NCBI RefSeq assembly: GCF_000315625.1
Contig: NW_005434672.1
Location: forward strand, 1,182,155-1,246,154
Length of the DNA: 64,000 nucleotides
Direction of reading: 5' to 3'
Source: Guillardia theta CCMP2712
Lineage: Eukaryota > Cryptophyceae > Pyrenomonadales > Geminigeraceae
The position numbers and the translations under genes are program-made. Under the pieces are notes generated by a model that was not told the DNA's origin, searched no databases, and saw only the letters and a list, made by a program, of their open reading frames with translations. Shown here piece after piece: positions 54,246 to 64,000 of the stretch. Every line of letters starts with the position of its first letter. Position 1 is the stretch's first letter.

Positions 54246-55695
54246 TCAGGTTCTTGTCTTTTTACGACAAAGTATAGTTCTCTCACAAAAGCTGTTGCCG
54301 AATAGCCACTCGACCTGGAAGTCTTCAAACTGCGAGCACCTAGAGCCGGAGATGGGACCGTGTCAGTCAGTGACATGGCTGAACGACATGTCAATCTTTA
54401 CAGCATGGACTTGCACTCCTCCACGCGCGTGACTGCCACTCCCGTCGGACTCGCCCTGGCTCTCAGTTCAGGCAATGGAAACCTTGATAGGGGCAAGGGC
54501 AGGCGGATGGCAGGAGGATCAAGAACCTTTTTGGCAGCTTCACTGTGAGGATCAGCAGACCCCCGGGGGCAAGGAAGTTGGCGATGGGCAGCACCAAGTT
54601 TCGAACCTTCGAGGAGTCAAACTCGACTAGGAGTTCATGAAAGAAGTTGACACCGTATCCCGAGCGTCGTTGTTGCTGTCACACATCAAGACTCCAAAAG
54701 GAGACCAGCTGATGTTTGTAAGACTCTCACCATCGCCCGCGTTGCTTGTGTTTGAGGATTTAGCGTTCTCGTCAATAACAAGCGCTGCCTGTTGCGCTTT
54801 CATTTGTAAATGCGTGATCTTGCTCTTGCACGAGTCCAACTTCGGGTCCAGCTGACCTGCTGGGAAGTCAGGGAAGTAAACGACAAAGGCACAAGAAAAG
54901 AGCAACCAGGATCGATCGCAAGTACATGTTTGACGCACGATTGCCGCGCCATGTGCCGCTGTTTGACGTCAGCTGGACCTCTTGCTTAGGAACACATACC
55001 GTCCAGCCTCCCGGGGCAGCTCCTACGTCACAGACAGTAAAAGGAAGGAAACTTGGCTTCCAATGGTAGGGGCGGCGAGACAAATCTACGATAGAGCCCT
55101 CCTGCATTCACTTCAACCGAATTGAAAAGAACATCAAGACTGCCGACTTTGTCTCCCGATTCCAACCCAACAATCTGTCGCTTTCCCGTCAACATCTAAC
55201 TTTAGCTTGTCTTTGCACCTGCATCGCCTCGAACAGTTTGAAGGTTGCATGATTCAACGGATCGCTGGTCGAAGTCAGGCTTTCCTCGCTCTCGCTCGCC
55301 TGGCAATAACATACAGTGAATTCACCGAGTCATTACATTCAAGGCTAGGTCAACTTCATCTTTCTCCGTATGATTCGATCTTTTTCCTGCTATCCGATGT
55401 TTCTCCTCTTGTCTTTGATAGTATCAGTGTGATAAAATTCTTACTGCAGCTCTCACTGTAGGTTCATCAGTCGGTCGAACCATTCTTTGCCCTCACAGAC
55501 TGTCGCATGGGTCAATGAGCTTTCACGATGTTTGACAATGTGCGTCACACCATCCCATAACACTGTTTCTTTATGAGTCTTCTCATCCATCCTGAATTCA
55601 GTCACTGTTAGATCACCTTTCTTCTTCAGCTCAAGGCAAGGATCACGTGGAAAGTGAAAGGAGGAGGTGTGTGAATTTTGTCGGGCTAAGAACAT
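54246..55695 (-). CDS. FtsJ/RrmJ-like 2'-O-methyltransferase
   Basis: Read on the minus strand: MFLARQNSHTSSFHFPRD to EGKEWFDRLMN; an exon ASESEESLTSTSDPLNHATF; an exon with LSRRPYHWKPSFLPFTVCDVGAAPGGWT (SAM motif I); HVLAIDPG joined to QLDPKLDSCKSKITHLQMKA; PFGVLMCDSNNDARDTV (motif IV Asp); LVLPIANFLAPGGLLILTVK with the catalytic-position Lys; and a last exon EDFQVEWLFGNSFCERTIL ending at 54246. This is the order of the RrmJ fold, whose members methylate ribose 2'-OH of rRNA, tRNA or caps. The RNA target is unknown. Exon borders in 54900-55460 are approximate, and further 5' exons may extend to about 56130 (EMGLHEEATDFSRHSSFLMM is open there). Confidence 0.68.
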
Positions 55696-56385
55696 ATCCT
55701 TGCTCTTCTAAGATCTTGTCGAAGTCAACCAAGTCAGACTCCATCTGCAAGAGTGACCAACAACACCGTAGAAAGAGAATTGTGGTGTGAAGGAGGAAAG
55801 GCCTGCAGTCGGATTGCTGCCTTGGGCGGAAGAAGGGATTTCATCCTCGCTAGTTCGCCTCTCTGCCATCGCATGTGAGCTGAGGAGGAAGAGAGCTTCT
55901 GCAAGTACTTCATCATGAGAAAGGAAGAGTGTCGGGAAAAATCTGTAGCTTCTTCGTGCAAACCCATCTCTGCCGTTGCACAATTTACGCAAAGTTTCCC
56001 AGAGGCGATCCCGCATTCCATTTATGTCATTGTTTGTTTGAGAGACATCTGCCAAGACTGCCCCGACATGATCTCTACCCGAAAACACCTGATGCAGATA
56101 TGCAGTGCTTTCAAAGAACATCTACATGGAACGGATGGTAAGCCAGGGGCAAAGCGGAATCCTGGCAAGACGTACCCTGAATCTTTCCGTGAGGGTTTCG
56201 TCGCAGCTCAGAGACAAGCACGCATGAATCTGCGCTCCTGACGAGTCTGGATCTGCTGTTTGGCTCATCTTCGAGCCCTCGACGGTGCCTTCCCTATCAA
56301 AAGTTTAGCCTCCGATGCCTTCATTATCAAAAGTTGAGCCTCCAAATGCTCGCCTCCTGCTGTGCGGCCACGCATCCTATATACC

Positions 56386-56880
56386 AGTCTCATCTCATCT
56401 CGTCTCATTTCGTCTTGTCTCGTCTCATCTCATCTCATCTCATCTCGTCTCGTCTCGTCTCATCTCGTCTCATCTCGTCTCATCTCGTCTCATCTCGTCT
56501 CATCTCGTCTCATCTCGTCTCATCTTGTCTCGTCTCGTCTCGTCTCGTCTCGTCTCGTCTCGTCTCATCTCATCTCGTCTCGTCTCGTCTTGTCTCATCT
56601 TGTCTCGTCTCATCTCATCTCATCTTGTCTCGTCTCGTCTCGTCTCATCTCATCTCATCTTGTCTCGTCTCGTCTCGTCTCGTCTCGTCTCGTCTCGTCT
56701 CGTCTCGTCTCGTCTCGTCTCATCTCATCTCGTCTCGTCTTGTCTCATCTCGTCTCATCTCATCTCATCTTGTCTCGTCTCATCTCGTCTCATCTCATCT
56801 CATCTCATCTCATCTCATCTCGTCTCATCTCGTCTCGTCTCGTCTCGTCTCGTCTCGTCTCGTCTCGTCTCGTCTCGTCT
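56386..56880 (+). repeat. 495-bp pentamer satellite (TCTCR)n
   Basis: About 99 consecutive five-base units, nearly all TCTCG, TCTCA or TCTTG. It is open in all three plus frames (SRLVSSHLIS-type peptides), which is an effect of the period, not a gene. It ends in a C-rich tract 140 bases upstream of the glycosyltransferase-like gene. Confidence 0.97.
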
Positions 56881-57018
56881 CCCCTCCCCTTTCCCTCGAC
56901 CTGAGCTGCGTCCCCCGACACCATTGTTCGACAAAGAACATATAAAACAAGTTTTATCAGTGCCGGAATCCCAAACCTAAAACTCGCTTTTTTAAAAGCC
57001 GGGGCATGGCCGACAAGA

Positions 57019-58347
57019 ATGAAGGGGTTGATGCGGATCTTCGGGTTTATCCTTCTCCTCTCGCTGCTCCAGCTGCTCCTCATCGGCAGGAGAGCTTCGT
57101 CTCGTCCTCGTCCTAGACTTCTCGGCAACCTCCGACCAGACGCTCGAGCAGACAGGAGGAGCGAACTGGACTCACTGAGGGTTGAGATAGCTGATGCTAA
57201 GAGAGTCCTCAGCAACATCCAGCACTCCTTACTCGACTGTCAGGACTCCGAGTTGCTCTCCTCCACCAGTCCAGCCCCTTCACATGAGCCCAGCTCCCCT
57301 TCTGCTGTACCAGCGATCCCTCCAGCTTCCCCCCGCCAATCGCTTTCCATGGCTTCGGCATCACCTGCTCCATCTTCTCTCTTGTCAGCCCGTCCCCTCA
57401 GCCCTTCTCATCCGACGGAGCCAGCCAAGGATCAGTTCCAAGAGTTGCCTCACACAAATTCGTCTTACAGCAACTCTGACTGTGACATCATGGTGAACAT
57501 CATGACGACAGTGATAGAAGCTGGGGATGAGCTGAAAGAAAAGGCACAACTCAACGCTCTTGCATCTCTTTCCCGTCTGCAGAGCGCGAGCTTGGGCCAG
57601 ATCCGAGTATGGTTGTTCACGACATCCTTGTACTGGTCAGAGGTTGCGATGGGTTTTGGGATTAGAGTGGTGGACAAGTTCGAGACTAACTCAGCGGGCA
57701 CTCCCATGTTCTCATACCTGTTCCAACATGTTGAGAATGTTGACTTGTGTGCTGTCAAGAGTCGGTTTGTCTTCGATGGGTATGTGAACGGCGACATCAT
57801 CCTCACGAGTCGAGTGCATTTGACTCTGACTGAAGTCATGCGGAGATGGTCCGGCCCATTGCAATCAGGGGAGCGACAGGGAGTGCTGGTGATAGGAAGG
57901 CGTCACAACGTGGAGTATCAGGGGCAGCTGCTGGGAAGCGATCGGGAGGTGGAGGAGCTGGTGGGGTTTGCGGAGATGTTTGAGAGCTACGCCATGGACT
58001 ACTTCTTCTTCTCGAGAGGCTGGATGAGTTGGAATGACATCCCTAGCTTTGTGGTGGGCAGGAGAGCCTACGACAACTGGCTGGTGGACCATGCCTTCCA
58101 CCGCCCGGCCGTCGACCTCATCGATGCCACCGCAAGCATCTTCGCGCTCCATCTGACGGGGTCGGACGGCATTCGAGCAGGACACAACAAGGGGAGCGAC
58201 AACGACCACAACGTGCTGGCAGTGAACCCCTTGACGATGAGCGTGGTCAGCGAGGTGGAGTGGGATCACGGGACGACAGATCATGCGGGCTACTACACGC
58301 AGATGATGGGAGGGCAGGTCTTGATCTACTCGCGCCCGGTGTGGTGA
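57019..58347 (+). CDS. Type II membrane glycosyltransferase-like protein
   Basis: Single exon, 442 residues. A short basic start and one membrane anchor (IFGFILLLSLLQLLLIG, about 6-24) are followed by an Arg-rich patch and a 100-residue Ser/Pro/Ala stem, as in Golgi type II enzymes. The catalytic-like part (about 150-442) contains VLVIGRRHNVEY, DYFFFSRGWMSWNDIPSFVV, GRRAYDNWLVDHAFHRPAVD, LIDATASIFALHL and GHNKGSDNDHNVLAVN. This set (YFFF/RG, GR..YDNWL, IDAT, H...H near the end) recurs in a family of putative glycosyltransferases of algae and large viruses; donor and acceptor are unknown. The pentamer satellite forms part of its 5' flank. Confidence 0.65.
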   Translation: MKGLMRIFGFILLLSLLQLLLIGRRASSRPRPRLLGNLRPDARADRRSELDSLRVEIADAKRVLSNIQHSLLDCQDSELLSSTSPAPSHEPSSPSAVPAIPPASPRQSLSMASASPAPSSLLSARPLSPSHPTEPAKDQFQELPHTNSSYSNSDCDIMVNIMTTVIEAGDELKEKAQLNALASLSRLQSASLGQIRVWLFTTSLYWSEVAMGFGIRVVDKFETNSAGTPMFSYLFQHVENVDLCAVKSRFVFDGYVNGDIILTSRVHLTLTEVMRRWSGPLQSGERQGVLVIGRRHNVEYQGQLLGSDREVEELVGFAEMFESYAMDYFFFSRGWMSWNDIPSFVVGRRAYDNWLVDHAFHRPAVDLIDATASIFALHLTGSDGIRAGHNKGSDNDHNVLAVNPLTMSVVSEVEWDHGTTDHAGYYTQMMGGQVLIYSRPVW

Positions 58348-58456
58348 CGTCAAGAGCGAATGCTCACGTGTACAGTGACGAAGTGGAAACTCGTCGAATA
58401 ACGTTTTTTACATGTCCAAAAACTCCTCCCCATGCTCACCCTCCATCGTGATTGCG

Positions 58457-59563
58457 TCACTGCGAAGGAGCTTTTTCCTCCATCTCGGAAGGGAGGGGCA
58501 TGGCGAGCGCATTCCGAGCGATGTTGGAGACATCCATGCAGTAGACTAGCTGCTTCCACCTGCCAGGTTGTCAGCCATCGCCTTCACCTCCCTGACTTGT
58601 CTCACACTCTCGGAAAGTCTTCATGCTGCAAAACCTGGCTAGGAGTCAGCTGGAAACCTCAGCTTCACATCTCCTCACCGTCTTCGCAAGAGCTTCTCCG
58701 TGCGCGCGAGCCGATTCTCTGTGCTCCCTCGACAACATTTTGATCATGCTTCGACCTGCAGGAGCCTCAACACCACATGCGTTGAAGCTCAGGGAGGCGA
58801 GCGAGCAAGGTGGAGTAGAAATGGCACAAGGACAGGAGGGGGGAGAGAGAGGAACAGAAGGACATACCTGTAGGCGAGGAGACCAGCTCGCGTAAAGAGG
58901 ACCCAATCTTGTACAGATGCTGAAAGATCGTCAGTTGGGAAGCTACTCGCAGGTTTCACCTGTTCCCTCTCAGTATCTCCCGGCAACGATCGACGAGACA
59001 AGTTGAAGAGCGACGTGACGAAACCTTGCCGGCATGTCAGGCCTCTCACAAACCCTCTAGTTCACCAGCAGCAAAAATCATCCACAAGGGCCCGGAGTCT
59101 TTCGGGTCGATGATGCTCTAGAACATTCCTGTTAGGTCAAGCATACTTCTTCCTCCCCATCACCTTGAACTTGTCGCAGACCTTTCGGAATCGCGAACTT
59201 CCGCTAAGGAGCGTCAGGGTCACTAACCCGAGTCCTTTGACAACCCACATCAAACTTGATTCTCCTCGCCTTCCTCCGCACTTACCCCACATATCATTGC
59301 TCATCATGCGCCTTCCCGTCATGATTCTCGTGCTAACGTGGAGCCGTCACGGTTGATTCCCCTCATGTTTCAGGTTTACCTCACGACAGGATCGACCGTC
59401 AGCATCTTTGTGGTGGCGCGTGTGAGGGCCGGAAGGTCTCCGAGCCAATATTCATCGCCTGAGCAGTCAACCATCACGGAGAACCCAGCTCCTCCCTCCT
59501 CGTCCCCTCTCCTTCCCGCTCTTGCTCCTCTCGTCGCTTACCGACGTTCAAAATGTTCGCCAT
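58457..59563 (-). CDS. Unrecognised small multi-exon gene
   Basis: Start ATG at 59563-59561. Clean splices join MANILNVG-DEYWLGDLPALTRATT, VDPVV-STRIMTGRRMMSNDM, then GLGLVTLTLLSGSSRFRKVC and IIDPKDSGPLWMIFAAGELE. Later pieces are SSFPTDDLSASVQDWVLFTR, SMIKMLSREHRESARAHGEA and a final MKTFRE-WKQLVYCMDVSNIA ending in a stop at 58457-58459. Phase fits at each of the joins named; the middle borders (58780-59050) are approximate. The small hydrophobic exons could include a membrane-associated segment. No family recognised. Its start lies only about 50 bases from the stop of the next minus-strand gene. Confidence 0.55.
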
Positions 59564-59614
59564 TTTCACATCTCCATGTGCTACGCCGCAAGCATGCATA
59601 CACCTAGCATCGCA

Positions 59615-61429
59615 TTAGTTACTCGCCATCTCTTCCCCTTTGCTCTCCACATCCTCCTCCTCCTCAGGACAAGTGAGATCTAGAGAGACTGACCGCAGCG
59701 ATTTCCCTATATCTTCCAAGACCTTGATAGCAATATTGCGAGGAGCACCGGCACGCCACTTGCTTCTGGCGGTCGAGCCGAGATCTCCCTCTGCAAGCTC
59801 GAAGACAGAGCACAGGAGGCGGACATTGCGATAACCCTCCTGCCCCTGAGCGCCTGTTCCCTTCGAGTCTGGGTTGCACAGAACGTCCGCAAGCTCACGG
59901 CCTTTGATCCGCCTCGTCCAATCATTCTCTGTCAGACTTTGATTTTCGTTCTCCGGCACTGGCTCCATGTAAATCGTGTGCCAGAACCAGAGCAGAGGCA
60001 TCAAGATCATACTGTTCCTCCTCTCTTCGATCGACGACGAGATTAGAATGCCCCCATTCTGCGACGGTTTCTCTCGTGCTTTGCGCAGCAGTCGATTTCT
60101 TTGCTTCACAACATGCTTCGAGAAGGCTTCGACGGTTGGCTCCTGGTAGCATCGCACGATTGAAGTCTGATTCCACACCTGCACGGGAACATTCACGCTC
60201 ATCCCCCGGTCCTCGCGGAAGACAGGAGGAGGCTTGTCTTCCTTCACAGCGTTGGCTGCCTTCATCCCAAACATGTCAAGGACAAGGTGGAATGCCAACC
60301 AAGCAGCAGCATCCAGAGAGCTTCTCATTGGTTCAAGTCGAAACGCGACTTTGTTCTCTCTGTCCATCAAAACACACGCAAACCCCCCCTTGGAGTGTTC
60401 CGGCGGTGTCATATCAGAGCTGTCCTTCGTTGGATCGACAGTAAGATTGCCACTGGTGTCAGCAGAGCTTCCAGAAATGTTCATGTCTGCCATTTGCGCT
60501 CGCCATTCGAGAATTTGTTCCATTCTTGCCTTGAACGCTTCGACCACCTTATCGCTGGTACGATCAAGAGCATCTCTCTCCGCATCAAATCGTTTCTGCA
60601 GATCTTTCGTCATCGATCCATTCAAGGACATCTTTGATTCTCGATGAGTCGCCATCAGTTCAGTTATGTTCTTGAGTTGCTCCATCAGCGGTGCTCCATG
60701 ATCGATGCTGCTGGTGCCCTCAGTCGGAGTTTCACCGCTTGTCGCCTTCTCCTGCAGTTCACAGTCAATGGCCTGTAGCGAAGCTTCATCACGATGAAAC
60801 ACTTTGCTCAGCCTTGTTGCCTGGAATCAAAATCGTCAAGGGATTCAACTTCACGATATCTGTACATTCACCTGTCTTAGCGCAGTTTTGGCCATCTTGT
60901 TTTGTAAAGCTTCGGCATGGAGGTCAATGGAGACATGGTTGATGTTTCAGGGATACCTTCCACTGTCTTCTGGACATCATCGCCATCCTCAGCATCGACA
61001 TTCTTCTTCCTGCATTTCAGCAACTCAGTTTGTATCCCCCCCACGCCAGGCTCACCTTGGTTGACGTCTTGGCTTTTCCTGCAGATTGAGACCATCCTGA
61101 AGCAGAGGAGGGTAAGAGAGCGGCGCATGACACGGAGATGCACTCACGTCCTTCCTCCGTTTGTTTCTGAGCTTGACTGAATCCGACCCCCCTCGTAAAA
61201 GAATAGTACGTGCGCTGCAATATTTGAAATCTGTTCGGCAATCCGGGCTTGTTCCCTTGGACATGAGCTTCAGTCGCTCTGTGAGCTGTGGAGAGCGATG
61301 CAGCAGGTCTAACTCCTTCATGGAAGTCCAGATGCTGCCCGTATGCTCTGTTATGATCGGTTGCACATTGACTTGAGCAAAAGAACAGGAGCTGAGGATC
61401 GCTACCATCAGGGTCGCAGATAAGACCAT
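59615..61429 (-). CDS. Unrecognised secreted/organellar protein
   Basis: Exon 1 from the ATG at 61429 begins with a signal peptide (MVLSATLMVAILSSCSFAQV), then NVQPIITEHTGSIWTSMKEL. Short exons follow: QSAGKAKTSTK, KKNVDAEDGDDVQKTVE and VSIDLHAEALQNKMAKTALR. The long last exon (about 60820-59615, 395 codons) joins through ATRLSK to VFHRDEASLQAIDCELQEKA. That exon has a helical coil (ELMATHRESKMSLNGSMTKD), then a globular part with FACVLMDRENKVAFRLEPMR, AAWLAFHLVLDMFGMKAANA and WFWHTIYMEPVPENE, and ends in an acidic tail. No family recognised. It could be secreted, or be a plastid protein given the signal peptide, though no Phe motif is clear. Confidence 0.55.
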
Positions 61430-62085
61430 ACCTTCGAACTCAACCCGTCCTCACATCCAGCAGTTCAGTATCTCCATCTCCATATGCCAGGACTGTGTCT
61501 CTTAACTGGCCCCCGTTGTTTTCTTCCCTGTCTGCTCCCTCCTTTTGTCGCACTGCCTCCTCTTTAAGGTATCATAATAGTTCAAGGATCCCACCAGCCC
61601 GTGATCTGTGAGCTCTTGCCTCTCCATGAGCTTTCTGTACTTGGTAGAGATTCAAGCATTGCTCTCTCCCTCTCTTACACGCCTCCGCCTCTCTCCCTCC
61701 GCCTCTCTCCCTCCCTCTTCCGCTCACACAGCTTCCCGCCATCATTCATACGGATCCCACCCCTCATCCCCCATCCTACACAAATCTTCACCCTCATACT
61801 CATCTTTTATAACCCCATGAATGCACATGCGGACCATGCAGCGAAGGGGTGAATGATGGCAGGACGCGAAGGGCGGGAAGAAGATTGATAGAGGAGAGGA
61901 GGAGAGAGAGAAGAGAGAAACGAGAAGAGAGGGTACGTAAAGGATAGGAGGAGAGAGAAGAGCCACTTGAGGGGAAGGGGGAGAAGCCATGGGATGTGCA
62001 CGAGAGGCATGGTGTACTTGTGTTGGGATGTGAGACTGACGTGTCCGCAGCGGATTCCTCGCCCTCCTGATATCTTTCTTCTTGA
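61430..62085. other. Intergenic, low-complexity
   Basis: 61670-61800 is pyrimidine-rich (CTCTCCCTCC units) and 61870-61990 is purine-rich (GGAGAGAGAA), so the two can pair as an imperfect inverted pair. No gene is seen. Confidence 0.4.
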
Positions 62086-62089
62086 CTGA

Positions 62090-64000
62090 TCGTTGTTATC
62101 GTCAGCTTGACAGTCATGCAAGGTAACAAGACACCTTTCAGTTGCCAAGGCTCTGATGAGCACGTACAGCAGTGACATTCCCCAAGCCTGACAAGTCGGG
62201 GATCCTGGTTTCTCTCGGGTTTTCTCTGGACGGGATGATGCTGACAGGAGGTGAGTGCTGCTGATGACTGCTTATCCCTCTGAGCTCCTACAAGGCGACA
62301 ACAATGGTCAGGTTCACGTCTGGATGAACAACGGGCAGCAGAAACAGTCGTACAGTCAGTGACTAAGTTTCCTCGCTGAGTTTCCTGCAGTTGGTCTCAC
62401 TTGCTCACGTCAAAAGCTCACAAGGGCGATGTGGTACGACCTCCTGTCCCGCTTCAACCTCCCCCTTCTCCTCTTCTCGCTCACTCGCCTTCAGGTCAGC
62501 TGTGTGTGGTCGTCGTCAAGGAAAAAAGGATTTCATTTCCTCACAGCCGGGCATGACAAGTAAGGCATGTACACACAACGAGGAGTTTCTGATGGATGAG
62601 CTTCTTCAGAGATGTCAAATTTTGGATGTTCAAAGACGGGAGTTACGGTCAGGCTTGCAACGTCATCGCAACGTTCCACACACAGCACACTGAGCACATC
62701 AGCGATTGTGTGTGGTATCTTTATGACCTCCTGTTGACAAGGATCAATTGACAAGTTCGTACTTGACAGGAAGGACTTTCGTGGCACAGAACTACTTCTG
62801 ACAGCAGGAGGTGACTGCAGCGTTCGCATCCATGGCAAGACAGGGCAAGGGATGTCAGATTGGTCGTGTGTGACAGTCCTCAAAGTAAGAGCAGAATCGT
62901 TTCCTCTCGCCTTCGTCCCTCCTCTCCACCTCTCTTCTCTCTGCTCGTCTTGAGCTGACTGGTTCTCAGGAGCAGAAGGGAAACATTGTAGGCATCGATG
63001 TGTCTATCTCAGACGACAACAAGCTGTCGATTGTATCGTCTTCATTCGATAAGACGGCTGTCATCTGGAGTTGCTCTGATGACCTTGAGGCTCTTGTGGA
63101 GGGCAAGTGCAAGGACGCTGAGCATTGGAGCCTTAAGGTTTTCTGCTCCTCCTTTGCATGCTCCTCATTCTGTCTTCATGCCCTCGTTCCTCTCTCCTTT
63201 GCTCTGACTGATAGACGTGGCAGACCCTCGCTGGCTCTGAAGTGTCGCAACATGGCGGCGATCGCCGCGTGAGCTTCTGCCCGACGGACGGGGGGCTGGT
63301 GGCGGTGGCGTGCGGGAAGGAAGTGCATCTCTGGGAGGAGTGGGAGGAGGAGAAGTCACCAGGAAGGAAGTGGGAGAAGACAGCAACATTACAGGGGCAC
63401 GAGGGATACATTAACTCCTTGAGCTTCCGCGACGACGGGGTCCTGCTGGCCTCCTGCGATCACATGGGAGGAATCAAGATCTGGTCGAGGTTCTCGGGAA
63501 GCGAGAGAGAGGAAGTATGGGGCTGCATTCATGATGTTTCCGACAAACAAGGAACCTTGTGGAGCTGCTGCTTCGGGACCGCCCGGTAGGACGTTGACCG
63601 TGAAGTTTCCCGTCACTGACGATTTGTATAGATCAGCAGCAGTGATTGTGTTTGCTGGGTTTCAGGGATCTCCAGTCGGATCCGATAGCTCCTCCATCTG
63701 TGAGTTGCAGACTGAGAGGATCAGGAGAAATGATTCGAAACTGTTGGACGTTGCTCGAGGTGTGACGCTGACTACCTCTCCTCCCCACCAGTAGACACCT
63801 CCCTCTCTCTTTCTTCCACCATTTCTTTCCTCCTTCTTCCTCTCTCTCCAACGTCCTCCCTCCTCCTTGTCCTGCCGCCTCCTTCCTCCCTCTTCCGCCT
63901 CGCTTCCTCCCTCTCCCTCGTCTCATACGACTCCGACAGGAGTCTATGAGGTTGCGAACCTCGTTAAGGCGGAAGGAAACCAGAGGTACAAGGAGGGGCA
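62090..64000 (+). CDS. WD40-repeat protein with a possible C-terminal TPR, partial at right edge
   Basis: Successive exons encode beta-propeller blades: FPKPDKSGILVSLGFSLDGMM, GDNNGQVHVWMNNGQQ, LTSKAHKGDV joined to SCVWSSSRKKGFHFLTAGHD, DCSVRIHGKTGQGMSDWSCV, GNIVGIDVSISDDNKLSIVS with FDKTAVIW, and GHEGYINSLSFRDDGVLLAS with GGIKIWSRFSGSE. Introns are short with GT-AG ends. The last readable exon, from about 63940, is VYEVANLVKAEGNQRYKEG, the usual entry of a TPR domain (KAEGN..YKEG), cut by the window end. It is either the same protein (WD40-TPR fusion) or the start of the next gene; the CAG acceptor before it favours the former. The 5' end is not fixed. Confidence 0.65.

Noticed and set aside
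56334-56980. Long Ser/Leu/Arg/His-rich frames across the pentamer array
   Set aside because: A five-base repeat without stops is open in all three frames; the peptides are periodic and carry no gene signal.
1-64000. tRNA, rRNA or CRISPR arrays
   Set aside because: I looked for T-loop GGTTCGA-type words with cloverleaf pairing and for spaced short repeats. None fitted; the few TTCGA hits lie inside exons.

Overview
The window is nuclear DNA of a flagellated eukaryotic alga. The sequence shows genes on both strands, many cut by short GT-AG introns (mostly 46-75 nt), with tight intergenic spacing. Several products are specific to motile cilia: an outer-arm dynein intermediate chain and homologues of CFAP45, CFAP20 and CFAP91. 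An RWP-RK protein and an SDR enzyme whose leader carries an ASAF-type cleavage motif, as used for import into secondary red plastids, point to a photosynthetic lineage. I infer a cryptophyte such as Guillardia theta; a database match would be needed to confirm the species.

Layout. 0.6-12.5 kb is gene-dense: PTPMT1-like phosphatase (+), DNAI2 dynein intermediate chain (-), REXO4-like exonuclease (+), ASF1 histone chaperone (-), plastid-type SDR (-), an unrecognised multi-exon gene (+) and a cNMP-binding-fold protein (-). 12.5-23.3 kb is repeat-rich: a GC-rich island, a 75-bp direct repeat, a copia-type remnant, a Crypton-like tyrosine recombinase gene (17.0-19.7 kb), a coiled-coil/P-loop gene with a fresh internal duplication, more GC islands and two dispersed repeat families. 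23.4-33.5 kb is dense again: CFAP45 (+), a type I PRMT (-), CFAP20 (+), a CUE-armadillo protein (-) and a GT13 glycosyltransferase (-). After a further repeat tract (34.7-35.4 kb) come an ankyrin/coiled-coil gene (+), CFAP91 (-), a PDZ/coiled-coil gene (+), a membrane-anchored ankyrin protein (+) and an RWP-RK gene (-). 48-50.5 kb holds a small ORF and another repeat/GC tract. 51-64 kb carries a large unknown protein (-), an FtsJ-like methyltransferase (-), a 495-bp pentamer satellite, a type II membrane glycosyltransferase-like protein (+), two unknown multi-exon genes (-) and a WD40 gene that runs off the right edge.

The four ciliary genes sit within 40 kb but are interleaved with unrelated genes and lie on different strands, so there is no operon-like organisation. 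The strongest unexplained signals are three: a TACCCTACC-like motif that recurs in sense orientation upstream of several start codons; a set of GC-rich islands that share short words and travel with two dispersed repeat families; and the intron-bearing Crypton-like recombinase with one frame break. Exon models were made by hand from reading frame, splice consensus and family similarity. Those with exact coordinates keep phase throughout; the others are marked approximate.
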